Notes: generated from the sequence alone by a model not told the origin. A stretch of 56,867 bases of DNA from Flavobacteriaceae bacterium (GCA_947379965.1 CANCPC010000005.1:1-56867); one strand, 5' to 3'. Shown: positions 15,946-26,919, counted from the first letter of the stretch. Translations and numbers: made by a program.

Positions 15946-18774
15946 TTAAAACCATTTCCGTGTAAATAAAGTTGCTAAAGTATTTGGACTAAAAGTAATA
16001 ATAAACCGTATTTTTTCTGAATATTTATTTTGTAAAATTTCCCAACCATTATTGGAATATACCGGAAAGTACAATTCGAAATAATCAGTTACTAAATTGA
16101 GCCGAATGCCGCTATCATAGGCAAAAGTATTTTTTAGATTTCTGTTTTTTACTAACGCCCAATCAGCATAAACATCAATCCAATTGCAAACTGAATAACT
16201 AGCATTTAAAGAGGAAATCCATTGATTGGCATATGGAGTATTTAATTTCGATTTGAAACCGGCTTCTGCCAAAATAAATTGTTGGCTGAAGATTCCGGTA
16301 CTTTCTGATCTTCCTAAATATTCGTAATCAAAAAGATAATCCGTTGGTCGATCTAGTGCAAAACTGAAAAAATTAGAGTTGGTTTTGTTAAAAATAAAAC
16401 CACCCCCATACAATCGTAAATTCATTTGATGATTGTTTTCAAATAGTTTCCGGTATTCTATTTGGGCAGAAACTTTTCCGAATTTACTTGATAATTGAAA
16501 ATCAGAAACAAAATTGACATGATGGATAACTTCCGTTCTCGTATTGATATATTTTGCATCAAAAACCGAATAATTTTGTTCGGAATTGTCTATAACATAA
16601 TTGCTTTTTTCCCGATTAACCAAAACTTGCCGAAACAAAATCATTTGTTTTCTATTTTCTCTAAAATCATCTTCGCGAATCCGAAGCTGAATCATTGGGT
16701 TAATTTTCATATAGGATGCATCTGGAGCATAATGAAAAAATGCACTATTAATTGAATATCTAACGTTATATAATTTGCCATTTCTATAATTTTGATTTAT
16801 GGCAAAGTTGCCGAAACCTGAAATGGATTTCGATTTTATAGAATAAGAAGGGTCGAATTCGAAGATAAAGGGTTTGTCTAGAATCGTTTTGTTTAAGAAT
16901 ACCATACCAAGTGAAAAACCATCATATAAATTATAATTTAACGTTGGAATATATATTATTTGGTTAAATCGAGGATCTTCTAAATCCTTCATTAAAGTAA
17001 ATTTAAATGGACGATTATTGGGAAAAAAGCCTTCTAATTTCTTCCAATTATTTCTTAAATTATATTCAGGAACTTCATTTTCGTAGTTCAAAACTATATT
17101 GTCCGCTTCTTTCCTATCCAAGCTAAAAACGCTGTCTTTTTTTGTCGTTTCTAACCACTTTTTAAATACAATTTGGCCTTTTTTTAATCCATAAATGGGA
17201 ACTGGAATTTGAACATCTGTTTTGTCTTTTATAGAAAAACTGACACTGTCTTTTGTTTTTGAAACTTTCGAAATTTTGAAATCTACTAAATTTCGGGAAT
17301 CAATAATTGTCTTTAAAAACCAGTTAATATCTTTATTGGTATTCGTTTTCAGTATGTTTTCAAAATCATTTCTATCGACTTGTATTTCCTTATTTTTATC
17401 AAAAAATTGACTGATGCTTTTGTTTACGGCATTGTCGTCAAGATAGTTTGACAAGTATTTAAAACTCAATCCAGCTCTGTATTTACTCGCAATTTGCTCG
17501 TTGAATTTGATTAATGTATTCTTCGAATTTCCCAATGGTTGATCTAAATTTTTTCGAGCCATAAGCATATAAAAATAACTGTATTGCTCATTGAAGGCGA
17601 CATTTACCAAGTTGTAACTCTTTAATAATCGATACTTAGAAAGACTTCCCATCATCTTACTTTCTGGATGATGTTCCTCGATATATTTCATCATCATATA
17701 AACTTGTATTCCGTCATATATCCAATTGTCTTTTCTTGGATTTAGTCGTAAAGTGTTTTTGAGATAATTATTTAAATAAGTTTTTAGAAATTTAAGTTCG
17801 AAAATAAATTCATCCGAAAACGGACTTACAATTGAAGGTAATTGGTTCAATCCGTAATAAGGATTTCTTTCATAATCTGTTTCTGAGACTGTGATTTTTT
17901 CGAAAGGATATTTTCCAATTTTAGCATTGGTAAAATTCACAACACGATCAATAATAACCGCTTTTTGAATATCGTCTAATTTATCGCTTTTGAAATTCGT
18001 TACAACTTCAACAGAACTATTTTTGAAACTAAGAAAACTTGATTTTGGTTCCAAAAAAAGACTGAAATCTATACGATTTTCCCCTTTTAAATTATAGATT
18101 GTAAAAGTATCGGTTTGGGCTTTTATAGAGCTGTTTAAATCTGAAGTTACGTCTAAATTTTTTGGCACTTTCAGGCTAATTTCGAAATTCGAAACGTCGT
18201 TGCAAATATCATCTAAGTTGGTATTGTTGTTTTTTACAAAAGCATGATTTTCATAACGTGAGGCGCTCAAAAACCAGTTTTTAAGATTCAATCCGCCTTG
18301 ATTATTATATCCATACTTAGTGAATATATCACTCGGAATTTTTGCAATATAGTTTAAATTCAAAGTGATGGTTTGATTGGGAGCTAATCTTTTTTGTAAT
18401 CGAATTACAATATAATCTGGATTTTGCTCTGTTCTTTCCCAAAAGAAAACTAATTTTTCAGGATTTGTAATACTAAGATTTTTGGTTCCTCCTCGTTCTT
18501 GGTCTTTCGCTAAATGAAAACCGCGATAAAATTCATCCGAAAACCGTGCGCCTAATGGAGAAGATTTAGATGAATAAGCATTATTCCAATCATTCAAAAC
18601 GATCGAAGTTAAAGTGTCTTGTGATCGATTTACATAAACTAATTCTTGATTAATAGTTAATGTTTTTGCCTTCATATCAACATCTACATTCATATTAGAA
18701 TGATTTTGTCCAAAGTGCTTCGCCGATGTAAATAGGGCAAAAAGAAAAACGATAAATCTGTAGAATGTTCTCAA
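15946..18774 (-). CDS. M1-aminopeptidase-like protein without zinc site, fused to an outer-membrane beta-barrel
   Basis: The 942-aa product has a signal peptide (MRTFYRFIVFLFALFTS, cut near HFGQ), an M1-type N-terminal beta-domain (about 25-265), a gluzincin-like helical part (about 265-500) and a C-terminal barrel-like region (about 620-942) ending in the aromatic LATLFTRKWF. Where an M1 peptidase has HExxH and WLxEG, this protein has IFELKFLKTYL and WIYDGIQVY, so zinc ligands are missing and peptidase activity is unlikely. The barrel end suggests outer-membrane insertion with the peptidase-like part in the periplasm. Related Bacteroidota proteins are usually just called metalloprotease or aminopeptidase. 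The start is TTG at 18774, placed exactly before the signal peptide. It follows uvrA by 111 nt. Confidence 0.6.
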   Translation of the reverse strand: MRTFYRFIVFLFALFTSAKHFGQNHSNMNVDVDMKAKTLTINQELVYVNRSQDTLTSIVLNDWNNAYSSKSSPLGARFSDEFYRGFHLAKDQERGGTKNLSITNPEKLVFFWERTEQNPDYIVIRLQKRLAPNQTITLNLNYIAKIPSDIFTKYGYNNQGGLNLKNWFLSASRYENHAFVKNNNTNLDDICNDVSNFEISLKVPKNLDVTSDLNSSIKAQTDTFTIYNLKGENRIDFSLFLEPKSSFLSFKNSSVEVVTNFKSDKLDDIQKAVIIDRVVNFTNAKIGKYPFEKITVSETDYERNPYYGLNQLPSIVSPFSDEFIFELKFLKTYLNNYLKNTLRLNPRKDNWIYDGIQVYMMMKYIEEHHPESKMMGSLSKYRLLKSYNLVNVAFNEQYSYFYMLMARKNLDQPLGNSKNTLIKFNEQIASKYRAGLSFKYLSNYLDDNAVNKSISQFFDKNKEIQVDRNDFENILKTNTNKDINWFLKTIIDSRNLVDFKISKVSKTKDSVSFSIKDKTDVQIPVPIYGLKKGQIVFKKWLETTKKDSVFSLDRKEADNIVLNYENEVPEYNLRNNWKKLEGFFPNNRPFKFTLMKDLEDPRFNQIIYIPTLNYNLYDGFSLGMVFLNKTILDKPFIFEFDPSYSIKSKSISGFGNFAINQNYRNGKLYNVRYSINSAFFHYAPDASYMKINPMIQLRIREDDFRENRKQMILFRQVLVNREKSNYVIDNSEQNYSVFDAKYINTRTEVIHHVNFVSDFQLSSKFGKVSAQIEYRKLFENNHQMNLRLYGGGFIFNKTNSNFFSFALDRPTDYLFDYEYLGRSESTGIFSQQFILAEAGFKSKLNTPYANQWISSLNASYSVCNWIDVYADWALVKNRNLKNTFAYDSGIRLNLVTDYFELYFPVYSNNGWEILQNKYSEKIRFIITFSPNTLATLFTRKWF

Positions 18775-18885
18775 TTTGTTTCAGAGTAAATTTGGATTTT
18801 GACCTTGAAATTGAAATTCAAAATTTATTCTTAATTGAATTTTCAGAGTCTTATTTTTTATTATTTAGGCATAATAGTTTTTATT

Positions 18886-21717
18886 TTATACCAACTCTTT
18901 TTTCAAAAATTTTGCTGTATAGCTTTTTTTATTTTTAGCAACTTCTTCTGGAGTTCCTTTGGCAACGACTTCACCGCCACCTTTTCCACCTTCGGGGCCA
19001 ATGTCGATGATGTAATCGGCAAGTTTTATGACGTCCAAATTGTGTTCGATAATCAAAATGGTATTTCCTTTATCGACCAGTTTATTAATCACTTCCATCA
19101 ATACTCGAATATCTTCAAAATGTAGGCCAGTTGTGGGTTCATCCAAAATATAAAACGTATTTCCGGTATCTTTTTTCGATAATTCTCCTGCTAGTTTAAT
19201 ACGTTGCGCTTCGCCACCTGAAAGTGTCGTGCTTTGTTGACCAAGTGTAATATAACCCAAACCAACATCCTGAATCGTTTTTACTTTTCGATAAATCTTC
19301 GGAATCATTTCGAAGAAAGGAACAGCTTCATCCACGGTCATATTCAACACATCCGAAATAGATTTTCCTTTGTATCTTATTTCCAAAGTTTCTCTGTTAA
19401 AACGCTTCCCTTGACAGGTTTCGCATTCTACATAAACATCAGGTAAAAAGTTCATTTCTATTGTTCTCACACCTGAACCTTCGCAGGTTTCACAACGTCC
19501 GCCTTTAACGTTAAAACTAAAACGTCCCGCTTTATAACCGCGAATCATACTTTCCGAAGTCATTGTAAATAGGTTTCTAATTTCGGTAAAAACTTCGGTA
19601 TACGTCGCCGGATTCGAGCGTGGTGTTCGCCCAATTGGACTTTGGTCAATATCAATTACTTTGTCGATATATTCCAAACCTTCGATTTTTTTATAAGGTT
19701 TTGGTTTTTTAACACCATTGAAATAAAAGGCGTTCAAAATAGGGTAGAGGGTTTCGTTAATCAAAGTCGATTTTCCGCTTCCCGAAACTCCGGTTATGCA
19801 AATCATTTTACCTAAAGGCAATTCTATCGAAACATTTTTCAGGTTGTTTCCGGTTGCGCCTGTCAGTTTTAGGAAGTTTCCGTTGCCTTCGCGACGTTTT
19901 TTTGGAACCTCTATTTCCATTTCACCATTCAAATACGAAGCTGTCAAAGTGTGGTCTTTCAAAATTTCTGCAGGCGTTCCTTTACTGATGATTTCGCCAC
20001 CGTGCTTTCCTGCTTTTGGACCAATATCAATTACATAATCGGCACGCAAAATCATGTCTTTATCGTGTTCAACCACAATAACCGAGTTGCCAATGTCGCG
20101 TAATTGTTCCAAAGAATGAATCAATTTATCGTTGTCTCTTTGGTGCAAACCAATGCTTGGTTCATCCAGAATATACAAAACGCCGACCAATTGCGACCCA
20201 ATTTGAGTTGCTAATCGAATGCGTTGTGCTTCGCCACCAGAAAGTGATTTCGAGCTTCGGCTTAAAGCCAAATATTCTAAACCTACGTTCATCAAAAAAG
20301 CCAATCGATCCTTGATTTCCTTGATAACTTCGGTAGCAATTGTTTTTTGTTTATCGGATAAATGCGTGTTCAAATCCAAAAACCAAGCCGTAACATCCGA
20401 AATATCCATATTGCATAATTCGGTGATATTTTTCTCGTTGATTTTAAAAAATAAAGCTTCTTTTTTCAATCGGGAACCTTCACAAACCGGACAATTTACT
20501 TCGTCCATAAACTCTTTTGCCCAACGTTTTATGGTGGTTGAACCACTTTCGTCATGCTGATTTTTGATGAAATGCGAAATTCCTTCAAACTCAATTTTGT
20601 ATTCTTTGGTAACACCCAAAACTTTCGATTCGACCGAAAATTTTTCTTTGCCACCATTCAGAATCATTTCCATCGCTTCCTCGGAAATTGCCGAAATAGG
20701 ATCTGTTAATTTGAAGTCATATTTTTCGCCAATGATTTCCAATTGCTTGAACATCCAGCTACTTTTATATTCGCCCAAAGGCGCAAAACCACCTTTGTTT
20801 ATGGATATTTTCGGATTTGGTATTATCTTTTTGATGTTGATTTCGTTTACCGTTCCCAAACCTTTGCAATGATCACAGGCGCCTTTTGGAGAGTTGAACG
20901 AAAACAAATTGGGTTCTGGATTTTGATACGAAATTCCGGTTGTCGGACACATTAAATTTCGACTAAAAAACCGAATGGCATCGGTGTCTTGGTCTAAAAT
21001 CATCAACACATTTTCGCCATGATACATCGCCGTTTTGATGCTTTCGGTTAAACGTTTTTCGTTATCTGGCGTATCTTCAATGACCATTCTATCAATCACG
21101 ATTTCGATGTCGTGGGTTTTATAACGATCCAATTTCATTCCTGTGGTAATGTCTTTTATTTCGCCATTAATACGAACTTTCAAGAAACCTTGTTTGGCAA
21201 TTTGCTGGAATAATTCGGCATAATGTCCTTTTCTGGCGCGAATAATTGGAGCCAAAATATTGATGCGTTTTCCCGCAAAATCTTGGGTGATTAATTCCTT
21301 GATTTGCTCGTCGTCATAAGAAACCATTTTCTCACCTGTATTATAACTATAAGCATCAGCGGCGCGGGCAAAAAGCAAACGTAGGAAGTCATAAATCTCT
21401 GTTATGGTACCAACAGTCGAGCGTGGACTCTTACTTGTTGTTTTCTGTTCGATGGCAATAACAGGCGAAAGTCCATCAATTTTATCTACATCGGGACGTT
21501 CCAAACCACCCAAAAACTGTCTGGCATATGCCGAAAAAGTTTCTACGTATCGGCGTTGTCCTTCGGCATAAATGGTGTCGAAAGCCAAGGATGATTTTCC
21601 TGAACCGGAAAGTCCTGTTATCACTACCAATTTCTCCCGAGGAATTGTGACGTCTATATTTTTTAGATTGTGCACTCGCGCACCCAATACTTCAATGTTG
21701 TTATCTGTTTCTAGCAT
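18886..21717 (-). CDS. uvrA: Excinuclease ABC subunit A
   Basis: UvrA is the ATP-driven damage-recognition subunit that loads UvrB in nucleotide excision repair. This 943-aa copy is full length: Walker [10 protein letters not shown] near residue 35, the UvrB-binding region after the Cys pair in [11 protein letters not shown] signature [12 protein letters not shown] with DEPS, a second Walker [10 protein letters not shown], the zinc-finger pairs CETCEGSG and CETCQGKR, and a second [12 protein letters not shown] with DEPTTGLH. The ATG at 21717 ([18 protein letters not shown]) is better than a TTG four codons upstream. It is the last of a minus-strand series that also contains bacilliredoxin, SelO and another UvrA. 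By motif set this copy and the 23808-26594 copy are equally complete. Confidence 0.95.
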   Translation of the reverse strand: MLETDNNIEVLGARVHNLKNIDVTIPREKLVVITGLSGSGKSSLAFDTIYAEGQRRYVETFSAYARQFLGGLERPDVDKIDGLSPVIAIEQKTTSKSPRSTVGTITEIYDFLRLLFARAADAYSYNTGEKMVSYDDEQIKELITQDFAGKRINILAPIIRARKGHYAELFQQIAKQGFLKVRINGEIKDITTGMKLDRYKTHDIEIVIDRMVIEDTPDNEKRLTESIKTAMYHGENVLMILDQDTDAIRFFSRNLMCPTTGISYQNPEPNLFSFNSPKGACDHCKGLGTVNEINIKKIIPNPKISINKGGFAPLGEYKSSWMFKQLEIIGEKYDFKLTDPISAISEEAMEMILNGGKEKFSVESKVLGVTKEYKIEFEGISHFIKNQHDESGSTTIKRWAKEFMDEVNCPVCEGSRLKKEALFFKINEKNITELCNMDISDVTAWFLDLNTHLSDKQKTIATEVIKEIKDRLAFLMNVGLEYLALSRSSKSLSGGEAQRIRLATQIGSQLVGVLYILDEPSIGLHQRDNDKLIHSLEQLRDIGNSVIVVEHDKDMILRADYVIDIGPKAGKHGGEIISKGTPAEILKDHTLTASYLNGEMEIEVPKKRREGNGNFLKLTGATGNNLKNVSIELPLGKMICITGVSGSGKSTLINETLYPILNAFYFNGVKKPKPYKKIEGLEYIDKVIDIDQSPIGRTPRSNPATYTEVFTEIRNLFTMTSESMIRGYKAGRFSFNVKGGRCETCEGSGVRTIEMNFLPDVYVECETCQGKRFNRETLEIRYKGKSISDVLNMTVDEAVPFFEMIPKIYRKVKTIQDVGLGYITLGQQSTTLSGGEAQRIKLAGELSKKDTGNTFYILDEPTTGLHFEDIRVLMEVINKLVDKGNTILIIEHNLDVIKLADYIIDIGPEGGKGGGEVVAKGTPEEVAKNKKSYTAKFLKKELV

Positions 21718-21734
21718 AAATTTTGGCAAAAAAG

Positions 21735-21742
21735 CAAAGTTA
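21735..21742 (-). promoter_or_regulatory. -7 element (TAACTTTG) for uvrA
   Basis: Minus-strand TAACTTTG sits 17 nt upstream of the uvrA ATG (21717), suggesting that uvrA has its own promoter inside the 100-nt gap after the bacilliredoxin gene. No clear -33 TTG. Confidence 0.45.
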
Positions 21743-21817
21743 TGGTTTTGGGTTATTATCTCCTTAGTAAAATAAAAGCTTGACTATTAGTTTTTTAATT
21801 AGTACTAATTATATCTT

Positions 21818-22165
21818 TTATAAATTAGCATTAATTTGATCTCGTATTTTTTTAGCATCGATACTATGATGTGAATCTCTAAAAATCACCTTTTTATCCA
21901 CCACTACAATAATTTGTGGCGATTGATGAATTACATTTAATTCACTAGCAATATAGGCGGAAATATCGCGGTGTGCCAATAAATCGAGGTAATTAAAATC
22001 GGCAATATCAGCCAAAATTTCGTTGTCATTCATTAATCGCTCTTTTGCGAAAGCGCTAATCCCGCAAGTAACGCTATCTTTGAACAGAATTTGAGGTTTC
22101 TCAATTGATTTTTCAATGATATCAAGTACGTCTTGTTCGGTTAAAATGGGTTGCCAGTTATTCAT
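21818..22165 (-). CDS. Monothiol bacilliredoxin of the YtxJ/BrxC family
   Basis: The 115-aa protein has a thioredoxin-like fold in the arrangement of Bacillus YtxJ: a FKDSVTCGISAFA active-site segment with the single cysteine Cys34 (YtxJ has TCPIS) and a HQSPQIIVVVDKKVIF segment with the SPQ turn opposite the cysteine. The family reduces protein-bacillithiol mixed disulfides. Being monothiol, this copy would need bacillithiol or a reductase for turnover. The gene starts 31 nt after selO on the same strand, with no terminator between, so the two are likely cotranscribed. Proline next to the active cysteine is replaced by glycine here. ATG start. Confidence 0.85.
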   Translation of the reverse strand: MNNWQPILTEQDVLDIIEKSIEKPQILFKDSVTCGISAFAKERLMNDNEILADIADFNYLDLLAHRDISAYIASELNVIHQSPQIIVVVDKKVIFRDSHHSIDAKKIRDQINANL

Positions 22166-22196
22166 TATTTAATAATTTATGTTGTTATTTATTTTT

Positions 22197-23753
22197 TTAA
22201 GAGCTGCAAGACAACATCGAACAGCCTACTTTATTTCGCGCCCATTCCGGTCTTTTTGCAAACCATTTTTCATTTTCTGGTTGTTCGTCATAAGGATTTT
22301 TTAATAATATATATAATTCTTGGATGAGACTATACTCTTCTTTTTCGGCTGCTTCAATAGCTAATTGAGCCATATAATTCCGGAAAATATATTTTGGATT
22401 TACCGCATTCATAACTGATTTTCTCTGATCGTCAGTTGTGTTTTCGGCATTAATTTTTTTCAAATATAATGTAAACCATTTCAGCCAGTTTTCTTTATTG
22501 CTTCCTATAATTTCTTCGGGTTTATAAAAAGCATTTTCTATTTTAAGTAATGCTTTTTCTGCGGAATCCGTTTTTTCAATATTTCCTAAATTTCTAAAAA
22601 ACAAAGTCATATCCGTTTCCGAAGCATTCAAATTCGAATGTAAATCGGTAAGTAATTGCTCGTCATATTTATTTTTTAAACCAAGTTTATTCTGCATCAT
22701 TTCATCATATAGAGTGTCATAATCTGAGCTAAATTGATCTAAAATATTTTGCATCGCCTGTATATCTTCAATAAGCGGATACAAAGCATTTCCGAGTTGC
22801 ACTAAGTTCCATAATGCAATATCTGGCTGATTGCCAAAACGGTATCTTTTGCCCTGAGCATCAGTCGTATTTGGTGTCCAATTCGGGTCAAAATCCTCTA
22901 GCCAACCATACGGACCATAATCAATTGTTAGTCCCAATATCGACATATTATCGGTGTTCATAACACCGTGAACAAAACCAACACGCTGCCATTTGACAAT
23001 CATTTTCAGGGTTCTATTAGCAACTTCCTTATAAAACAAAAGGTACTTTTCGGTGCCATCGCTGTTGTTATTTGGATAGTGGTGTTTTATGGTATAATCG
23101 GTAAGTTCTTTCAATAATTTTAGGTCATTTCTAGATGCAAGTAATTGAAAATTCCCAAAACGAATAAAGCTCGGAGCAACTCGACAAACAACGGCTCCTT
23201 TTTCGTAAGCAGGGTTTCCATTGTACATCACATCTCTTAAAACAGTGTCGCCCGTTGTAATTAAAGACAAAGAACGCGTTGTTGGTACACCAAGATAATA
23301 CATGGCTTCGCTACACAAATGCTCTCGTATTGAGGAACGCAAAACGGCCAAACCATCGGCAGTTCTTGAATACGGGGTTTCACCTGCGCCTTTTAATTGT
23401 AATGCCCAATGTTTGTTATTATGTACTAATTCGAACAGATTTATGGCTCTTCCGTCACCCAATTGTCCTGCCCAATTGCCAAATTGATGTCCGCCGTAAC
23501 ACATGGCAAACGGGTTTGTATTTGGATAAACTTCGGAACCTGAAAATATTTTTAGAAACTCTTCGGAATTCACTTCGTTTTCTAAACCAATTTCTTTCGC
23601 AAAATCCTCCGAAAAATGAATCAGTTTTGGACTGCTGGGTATTCTTGGTGTAACAAATGAATAGCAAGCGTTTACCACCTGACGTCTTGAATTTGTCAAA
23701 TCGGTATCTGCTTTAAGTTCTTTATTAAAAGTATCTTTAGTGTTTATTTTCAT
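22197..23753 (-). CDS. selO: Protein adenylyltransferase SelO (YdiU)
   Basis: SelO is a pseudokinase-fold enzyme that binds ATP in reversed orientation and attaches AMP to Ser, Thr or Tyr of target proteins. The 518-aa sequence shows GGHQFGNWAGQLGDGRA (88-103), the ATP-contacting Lys121 in LQLKGAGETPYSR, RVAPSFIRFGNF, and the active-site series HGVMNTDNMSILG...DYGPYG with Asp268 and Asp278 at the same 10-residue spacing as in E. coli YdiU. The C-terminus ends LSCSS, where animal SelO carries selenocysteine close to the end. In E. coli SelO modifies redox proteins including glutaredoxin. Here the next gene downstream is a bacilliredoxin, the bacillithiol counterpart. ATG start. Confidence 0.93.
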   Translation of the reverse strand: MKINTKDTFNKELKADTDLTNSRRQVVNACYSFVTPRIPSSPKLIHFSEDFAKEIGLENEVNSEEFLKIFSGSEVYPNTNPFAMCYGGHQFGNWAGQLGDGRAINLFELVHNNKHWALQLKGAGETPYSRTADGLAVLRSSIREHLCSEAMYYLGVPTTRSLSLITTGDTVLRDVMYNGNPAYEKGAVVCRVAPSFIRFGNFQLLASRNDLKLLKELTDYTIKHHYPNNNSDGTEKYLLFYKEVANRTLKMIVKWQRVGFVHGVMNTDNMSILGLTIDYGPYGWLEDFDPNWTPNTTDAQGKRYRFGNQPDIALWNLVQLGNALYPLIEDIQAMQNILDQFSSDYDTLYDEMMQNKLGLKNKYDEQLLTDLHSNLNASETDMTLFFRNLGNIEKTDSAEKALLKIENAFYKPEEIIGSNKENWLKWFTLYLKKINAENTTDDQRKSVMNAVNPKYIFRNYMAQLAIEAAEKEEYSLIQELYILLKNPYDEQPENEKWFAKRPEWARNKVGCSMLSCSS

Positions 23754-23807
23754 GGTTTATTTATACAACATCAAGCATGATATTTCCAATATGGAATAAG
23801 AAAAACG

Positions 23808-26594
23808 CTATAACTTTTCTTTCAAATACTTTGCCGTAATCGATTTTTTGTTTTTTACAATATCTTCGGGAGTTCCTTCGGCGAGCAATTGTCCACCATT
23901 TTCGCCACCTTCAGGACCTAAATCAATAATCCAATCGGCACATTTTATCAAATCAAGATTGTGTTCGACGACTAATATCGAATGCCCTTTATCAATCAAA
24001 GCATCAAACGAAGCTAAGAGTTTCTTGATATCGTGAAAATGCAATCCCGTTGTAGGTTCGTCAAAAACAAAAAGGGCTTTTTCTTTTGTGGCGCCTTTTA
24101 CCAAGAACGAAGCCAGTTTAATACGCTGCGCTTCACCGCCAGAAAGTGTTGAAGAAGATTGTCCTAATTGTACATATCCTAAACCAACATCTTGCAAAGG
24201 TTGCAGTTTTTGGGTTATTTTATTTTGTTTATTAGCAGCAAAAAAAGCAATCGCATCATCGATGGTTAGGGTCAGAATGTCATGAATATTTTTGCCATCG
24301 AAAGTGACTTCGAGAACTTCTTTCTTGAATCGTTTGCCGTTGCAGGTTTCGCAATGCAATTGCACATCGGCCATAAAAACCATTTCGACATTAATCGTTC
24401 CTTCGCCTTTGCAGGTTTCGCAACGACCGCCATCCACATTAAACGAAAAATGTTTGGCTTGATAACCGCGAATTTTCGATAGTTTTTCTTTGGCAAACAA
24501 TTCCCGAATATCGTCATACGCTTTAATATACGTTACAGGATTAGAACGAGAACTTCGTCCAATTGGGTTTTGATCTACATATTCAATATGTTGAATTTTA
24601 TGGTAATAACCACGCATTTCGGTAAATTGTCCGGCTTTTTCGCCAACACCATCCAGCTTCTTTTGCATAGCTGGAAACAAGATTTTCTTTACCAAGGTAC
24701 TTTTTCCGCTTCCAGAAACGCCTGTAATTACGGTCAAACATTCCAATGGAAATTTGACGTCTAAATTTTGTAAATTGTTTTCGCGTGCGCCAAGTATTTC
24801 AATGTAATTGCTCCATTTTCTGCGGATTCGTGGCGTTTTGATTTCTAAGTCGCCATTCAAATATTTCGCTGTTAAAGAAGTCGATTTTAAGATTTCGTCG
24901 AAAGTTCCTTGAGCGACTAATTCGCCACCAAAAGTTCCTGCTTCGGGACCAATATCAATAATCATATCGGCCGCTTTCATTATATCTTCATCATGTTCGA
25001 CCACGATAACAGTATTTCCCAAATCACGAAGCGAAAGCAAAACTTTAATCAATCTTTCAGTGTCTTTTGGGTGTAAACCAATACTGGGTTCGTCGAGAAT
25101 ATACATCGAACCTACTAAACTGCTTCCGAGCGAAGTCGCCAAATTAATACGTTGCGATTCGCCACCGGAAAGAGTTGCTGAGTTTCTATTTAACGTTAAA
25201 TAATCCAAACCCACTTCGGTCAAAAACGATAATCGGTTGTTAATTTCTAATAATAATCGTTTGGCAATTTGCTTTTCATAGACATCCAAATCGATGTTTT
25301 TGAAAAAAGTAACCAAATGTTTAATCGGTAAATCCACCAAATCCGATACGGTTTTAGAATTGATTTTCACGTAAGAAGCTTCAATTCGTAAACGTTTTCC
25401 TTTGCAGGAATGACATTTAGTTTTACCGCGATAACGCGAAAGCATCACCCGATTTTGGATTTTATAATTCTTGTCTTCTAATTCTTTGAAGAACGCATTT
25501 AAACCTTGAAAATAGGCGTTTCCTGTCCAAATCAAATCTTTTTGTGCTTCGGAAAGTTCGAAAAAAGGTTTATGAATTGGGAAATCAAACTTGTAAGCGC
25601 TGTTCACTAATTCGTCCCGAAACCAGCCCATACTTTCGCCACGCCAAGGATAAATGGCATTTTCGAAAACGGATAAAGACGTGTTCGGAATGACTAATTC
25701 CTCGTCGATTCCTATGATATTCCCGTAACCTTCGCAAACAGGGCAAGCTCCATAGGGATTGTTGAAACTAAACAAATGTACATTCGGCTCCAAGAAAGTA
25801 ATCCCGTCCAATTCGAAATTATTGCTATAGGAATGGCGTTTGTGCGTACTTAATTCCTGCAAATGACAAATTCCTTTTCCTTCATAAAAGGCAGTTTGGA
25901 CCGCATCCGAAAGTCGATTGTAAAATTCCTCTTCGTCTTTAACAACAATTCGGTCAATGATAAGTAAAATGTCTTTATTGTCTAAAGTAGGTCCATCGAT
26001 TTCGTCTAAACGAATGGTTTCATTATTAACTAAAATTCTTGAAAACCCTTGGTTGAGTAAGGCTTTCAATTTGTCTTCCAAAGCTCGACCTTGTTCCAAA
26101 TGAATAGGAGAGAGGAGTAACCATTTGCTGTCGATTCCGAAATTTTTTACATCAGTGATCACATCCGAAACCGTATTTTTTTTAACTTCTTGTCCCGAAA
26201 TTGGCGAAAATGTTCTGCCAACTCGGGCAAATAATAATTTGATATAATCGTAAATTTCGGTCGAAGTTCCTACTGTAGAACGCGCGTTGGTCGTATTTAC
26301 TTTTTGTTCAATAGCGATTGCTGGTGCAATTCCTTTGATGTATTCAACTTTTGGTTTGTCTAGTCTCCCCAAAAATTGACGCGCATACGAGGATAAACTT
26401 TCCACATAACGGCGTTGTCCTTCGGCATACAAAGTGTCGAAAGCCAAGCTTGATTTTCCGGAACCCGAAAGCCCAGTTATTACCACTAATTTATTTCTAG
26501 GAATCGCGACGTCCACATTTTTTAGATTGTGTACTTGCGCTCCTTTAATAATTATATTTTTCTTTGGATCTAATGTAGAAAGGTCAATTTGCAT
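23808..26594 (-). CDS. Second UvrA-family excinuclease subunit
   Basis: At 928 aa it is a second complete UvrA: Walker [10 protein letters not shown], zinc pairs [24 protein letters not shown] and CETCNGKR, two ABC signatures ([24 protein letters not shown]), DEPSIGLH and DEPTTGLH. It differs from the first copy across the UvrB-binding and insertion regions, so it is not a recent duplicate. Its length rules out the shortened class II UvrA that lacks the UvrB-binding domain. The ATG at 26594 is preferred because the upstream TTG at 26615 falls within a -7 promoter box. It may serve nucleotide excision repair with different damage preference. selO begins 54 nt downstream. Confidence 0.9.
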   Translation of the reverse strand: MQIDLSTLDPKKNIIIKGAQVHNLKNVDVAIPRNKLVVITGLSGSGKSSLAFDTLYAEGQRRYVESLSSYARQFLGRLDKPKVEYIKGIAPAIAIEQKVNTTNARSTVGTSTEIYDYIKLLFARVGRTFSPISGQEVKKNTVSDVITDVKNFGIDSKWLLLSPIHLEQGRALEDKLKALLNQGFSRILVNNETIRLDEIDGPTLDNKDILLIIDRIVVKDEEEFYNRLSDAVQTAFYEGKGICHLQELSTHKRHSYSNNFELDGITFLEPNVHLFSFNNPYGACPVCEGYGNIIGIDEELVIPNTSLSVFENAIYPWRGESMGWFRDELVNSAYKFDFPIHKPFFELSEAQKDLIWTGNAYFQGLNAFFKELEDKNYKIQNRVMLSRYRGKTKCHSCKGKRLRIEASYVKINSKTVSDLVDLPIKHLVTFFKNIDLDVYEKQIAKRLLLEINNRLSFLTEVGLDYLTLNRNSATLSGGESQRINLATSLGSSLVGSMYILDEPSIGLHPKDTERLIKVLLSLRDLGNTVIVVEHDEDIMKAADMIIDIGPEAGTFGGELVAQGTFDEILKSTSLTAKYLNGDLEIKTPRIRRKWSNYIEILGARENNLQNLDVKFPLECLTVITGVSGSGKSTLVKKILFPAMQKKLDGVGEKAGQFTEMRGYYHKIQHIEYVDQNPIGRSSRSNPVTYIKAYDDIRELFAKEKLSKIRGYQAKHFSFNVDGGRCETCKGEGTINVEMVFMADVQLHCETCNGKRFKKEVLEVTFDGKNIHDILTLTIDDAIAFFAANKQNKITQKLQPLQDVGLGYVQLGQSSSTLSGGEAQRIKLASFLVKGATKEKALFVFDEPTTGLHFHDIKKLLASFDALIDKGHSILVVEHNLDLIKCADWIIDLGPEGGENGGQLLAEGTPEDIVKNKKSITAKYLKEKL

Positions 26595-26612
26595 GTGAAA
26601 ACCGGATTTCCA

Positions 26613-26620
26613 CAAAAGTA
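26613..26620 (-). promoter_or_regulatory. -7 element (TACTTTTG) for the second uvrA / selO series
   Basis: Minus-strand TACTTTTG lies 18 nt before the ATG at 26594. No TTG at the -33 distance. It may drive uvrA, selO and the bacilliredoxin gene together. Confidence 0.45.
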
Positions 26621-26789
26621 ATCAATTTTAAAATTAGAAATGATAAGGAACTAATTACAATTTTCTAATACACGAATAGATTTTACTTATTTAAAATTTA
26701 TACCCATTATAAAAATGATTCATTAAAACGCATTTATAGATTAGGAAGTATCTGTTTTTTTGAATTAGGTTTATTTTTATTTGTTTTTC

Positions 26790-26821
26790 TTGCTTTTTAA
26801 TATAATTATATGTTAAATTTG
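26790..26821 (+). promoter_or_regulatory. Full Bacteroidota promoter (TTG - 21 nt - TAAATTTG) for the ECF sigma factor
   Basis: TTG at 26790-26792 and TAAATTTG at 26814-26821 are separated by 21 nt, inside the 17-23 nt range for the primary sigma factor of this phylum. The start codon lies about 98 nt downstream. Confidence 0.6.
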
Positions 26822-26919
26822 TTTTAGTTATAAACAACAAAAAAATATTAGCCTATATAGTAAAACTACTTTTTAGAAAAATTCCCCTAATTTAATTAAC
26901 AAAACTAAAAGGTAATACT

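Larger units (their letters stand above)
26595..26919. other. Divergent intergenic region (325 nt) between the second uvrA and the sigma factor gene
   Basis: Besides the two promoters listed separately, the stretch is low-complexity AT-rich DNA. No open reading frame, hairpin or RNA gene is evident. The sigma factor transcript would have a leader of roughly 90 nt. Confidence 0.6.

Noticed and set aside
18774..21729. Upstream TTG starts for uvrA (21729), second uvrA (26615), barrel protein (7589), esterase (32767) and serC (46206)
   Set aside because: In each case a downstream ATG fits the conserved N-terminus, and two of the TTGs lie inside TAnnTTTG promoter boxes.
23808..26594. Second UvrA as an antibiotic-self-resistance (DrrC-type) or class II UvrA
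   Set aside because: It retains the UvrB-binding region and all zinc pairs at full length, and no biosynthetic cluster is near.
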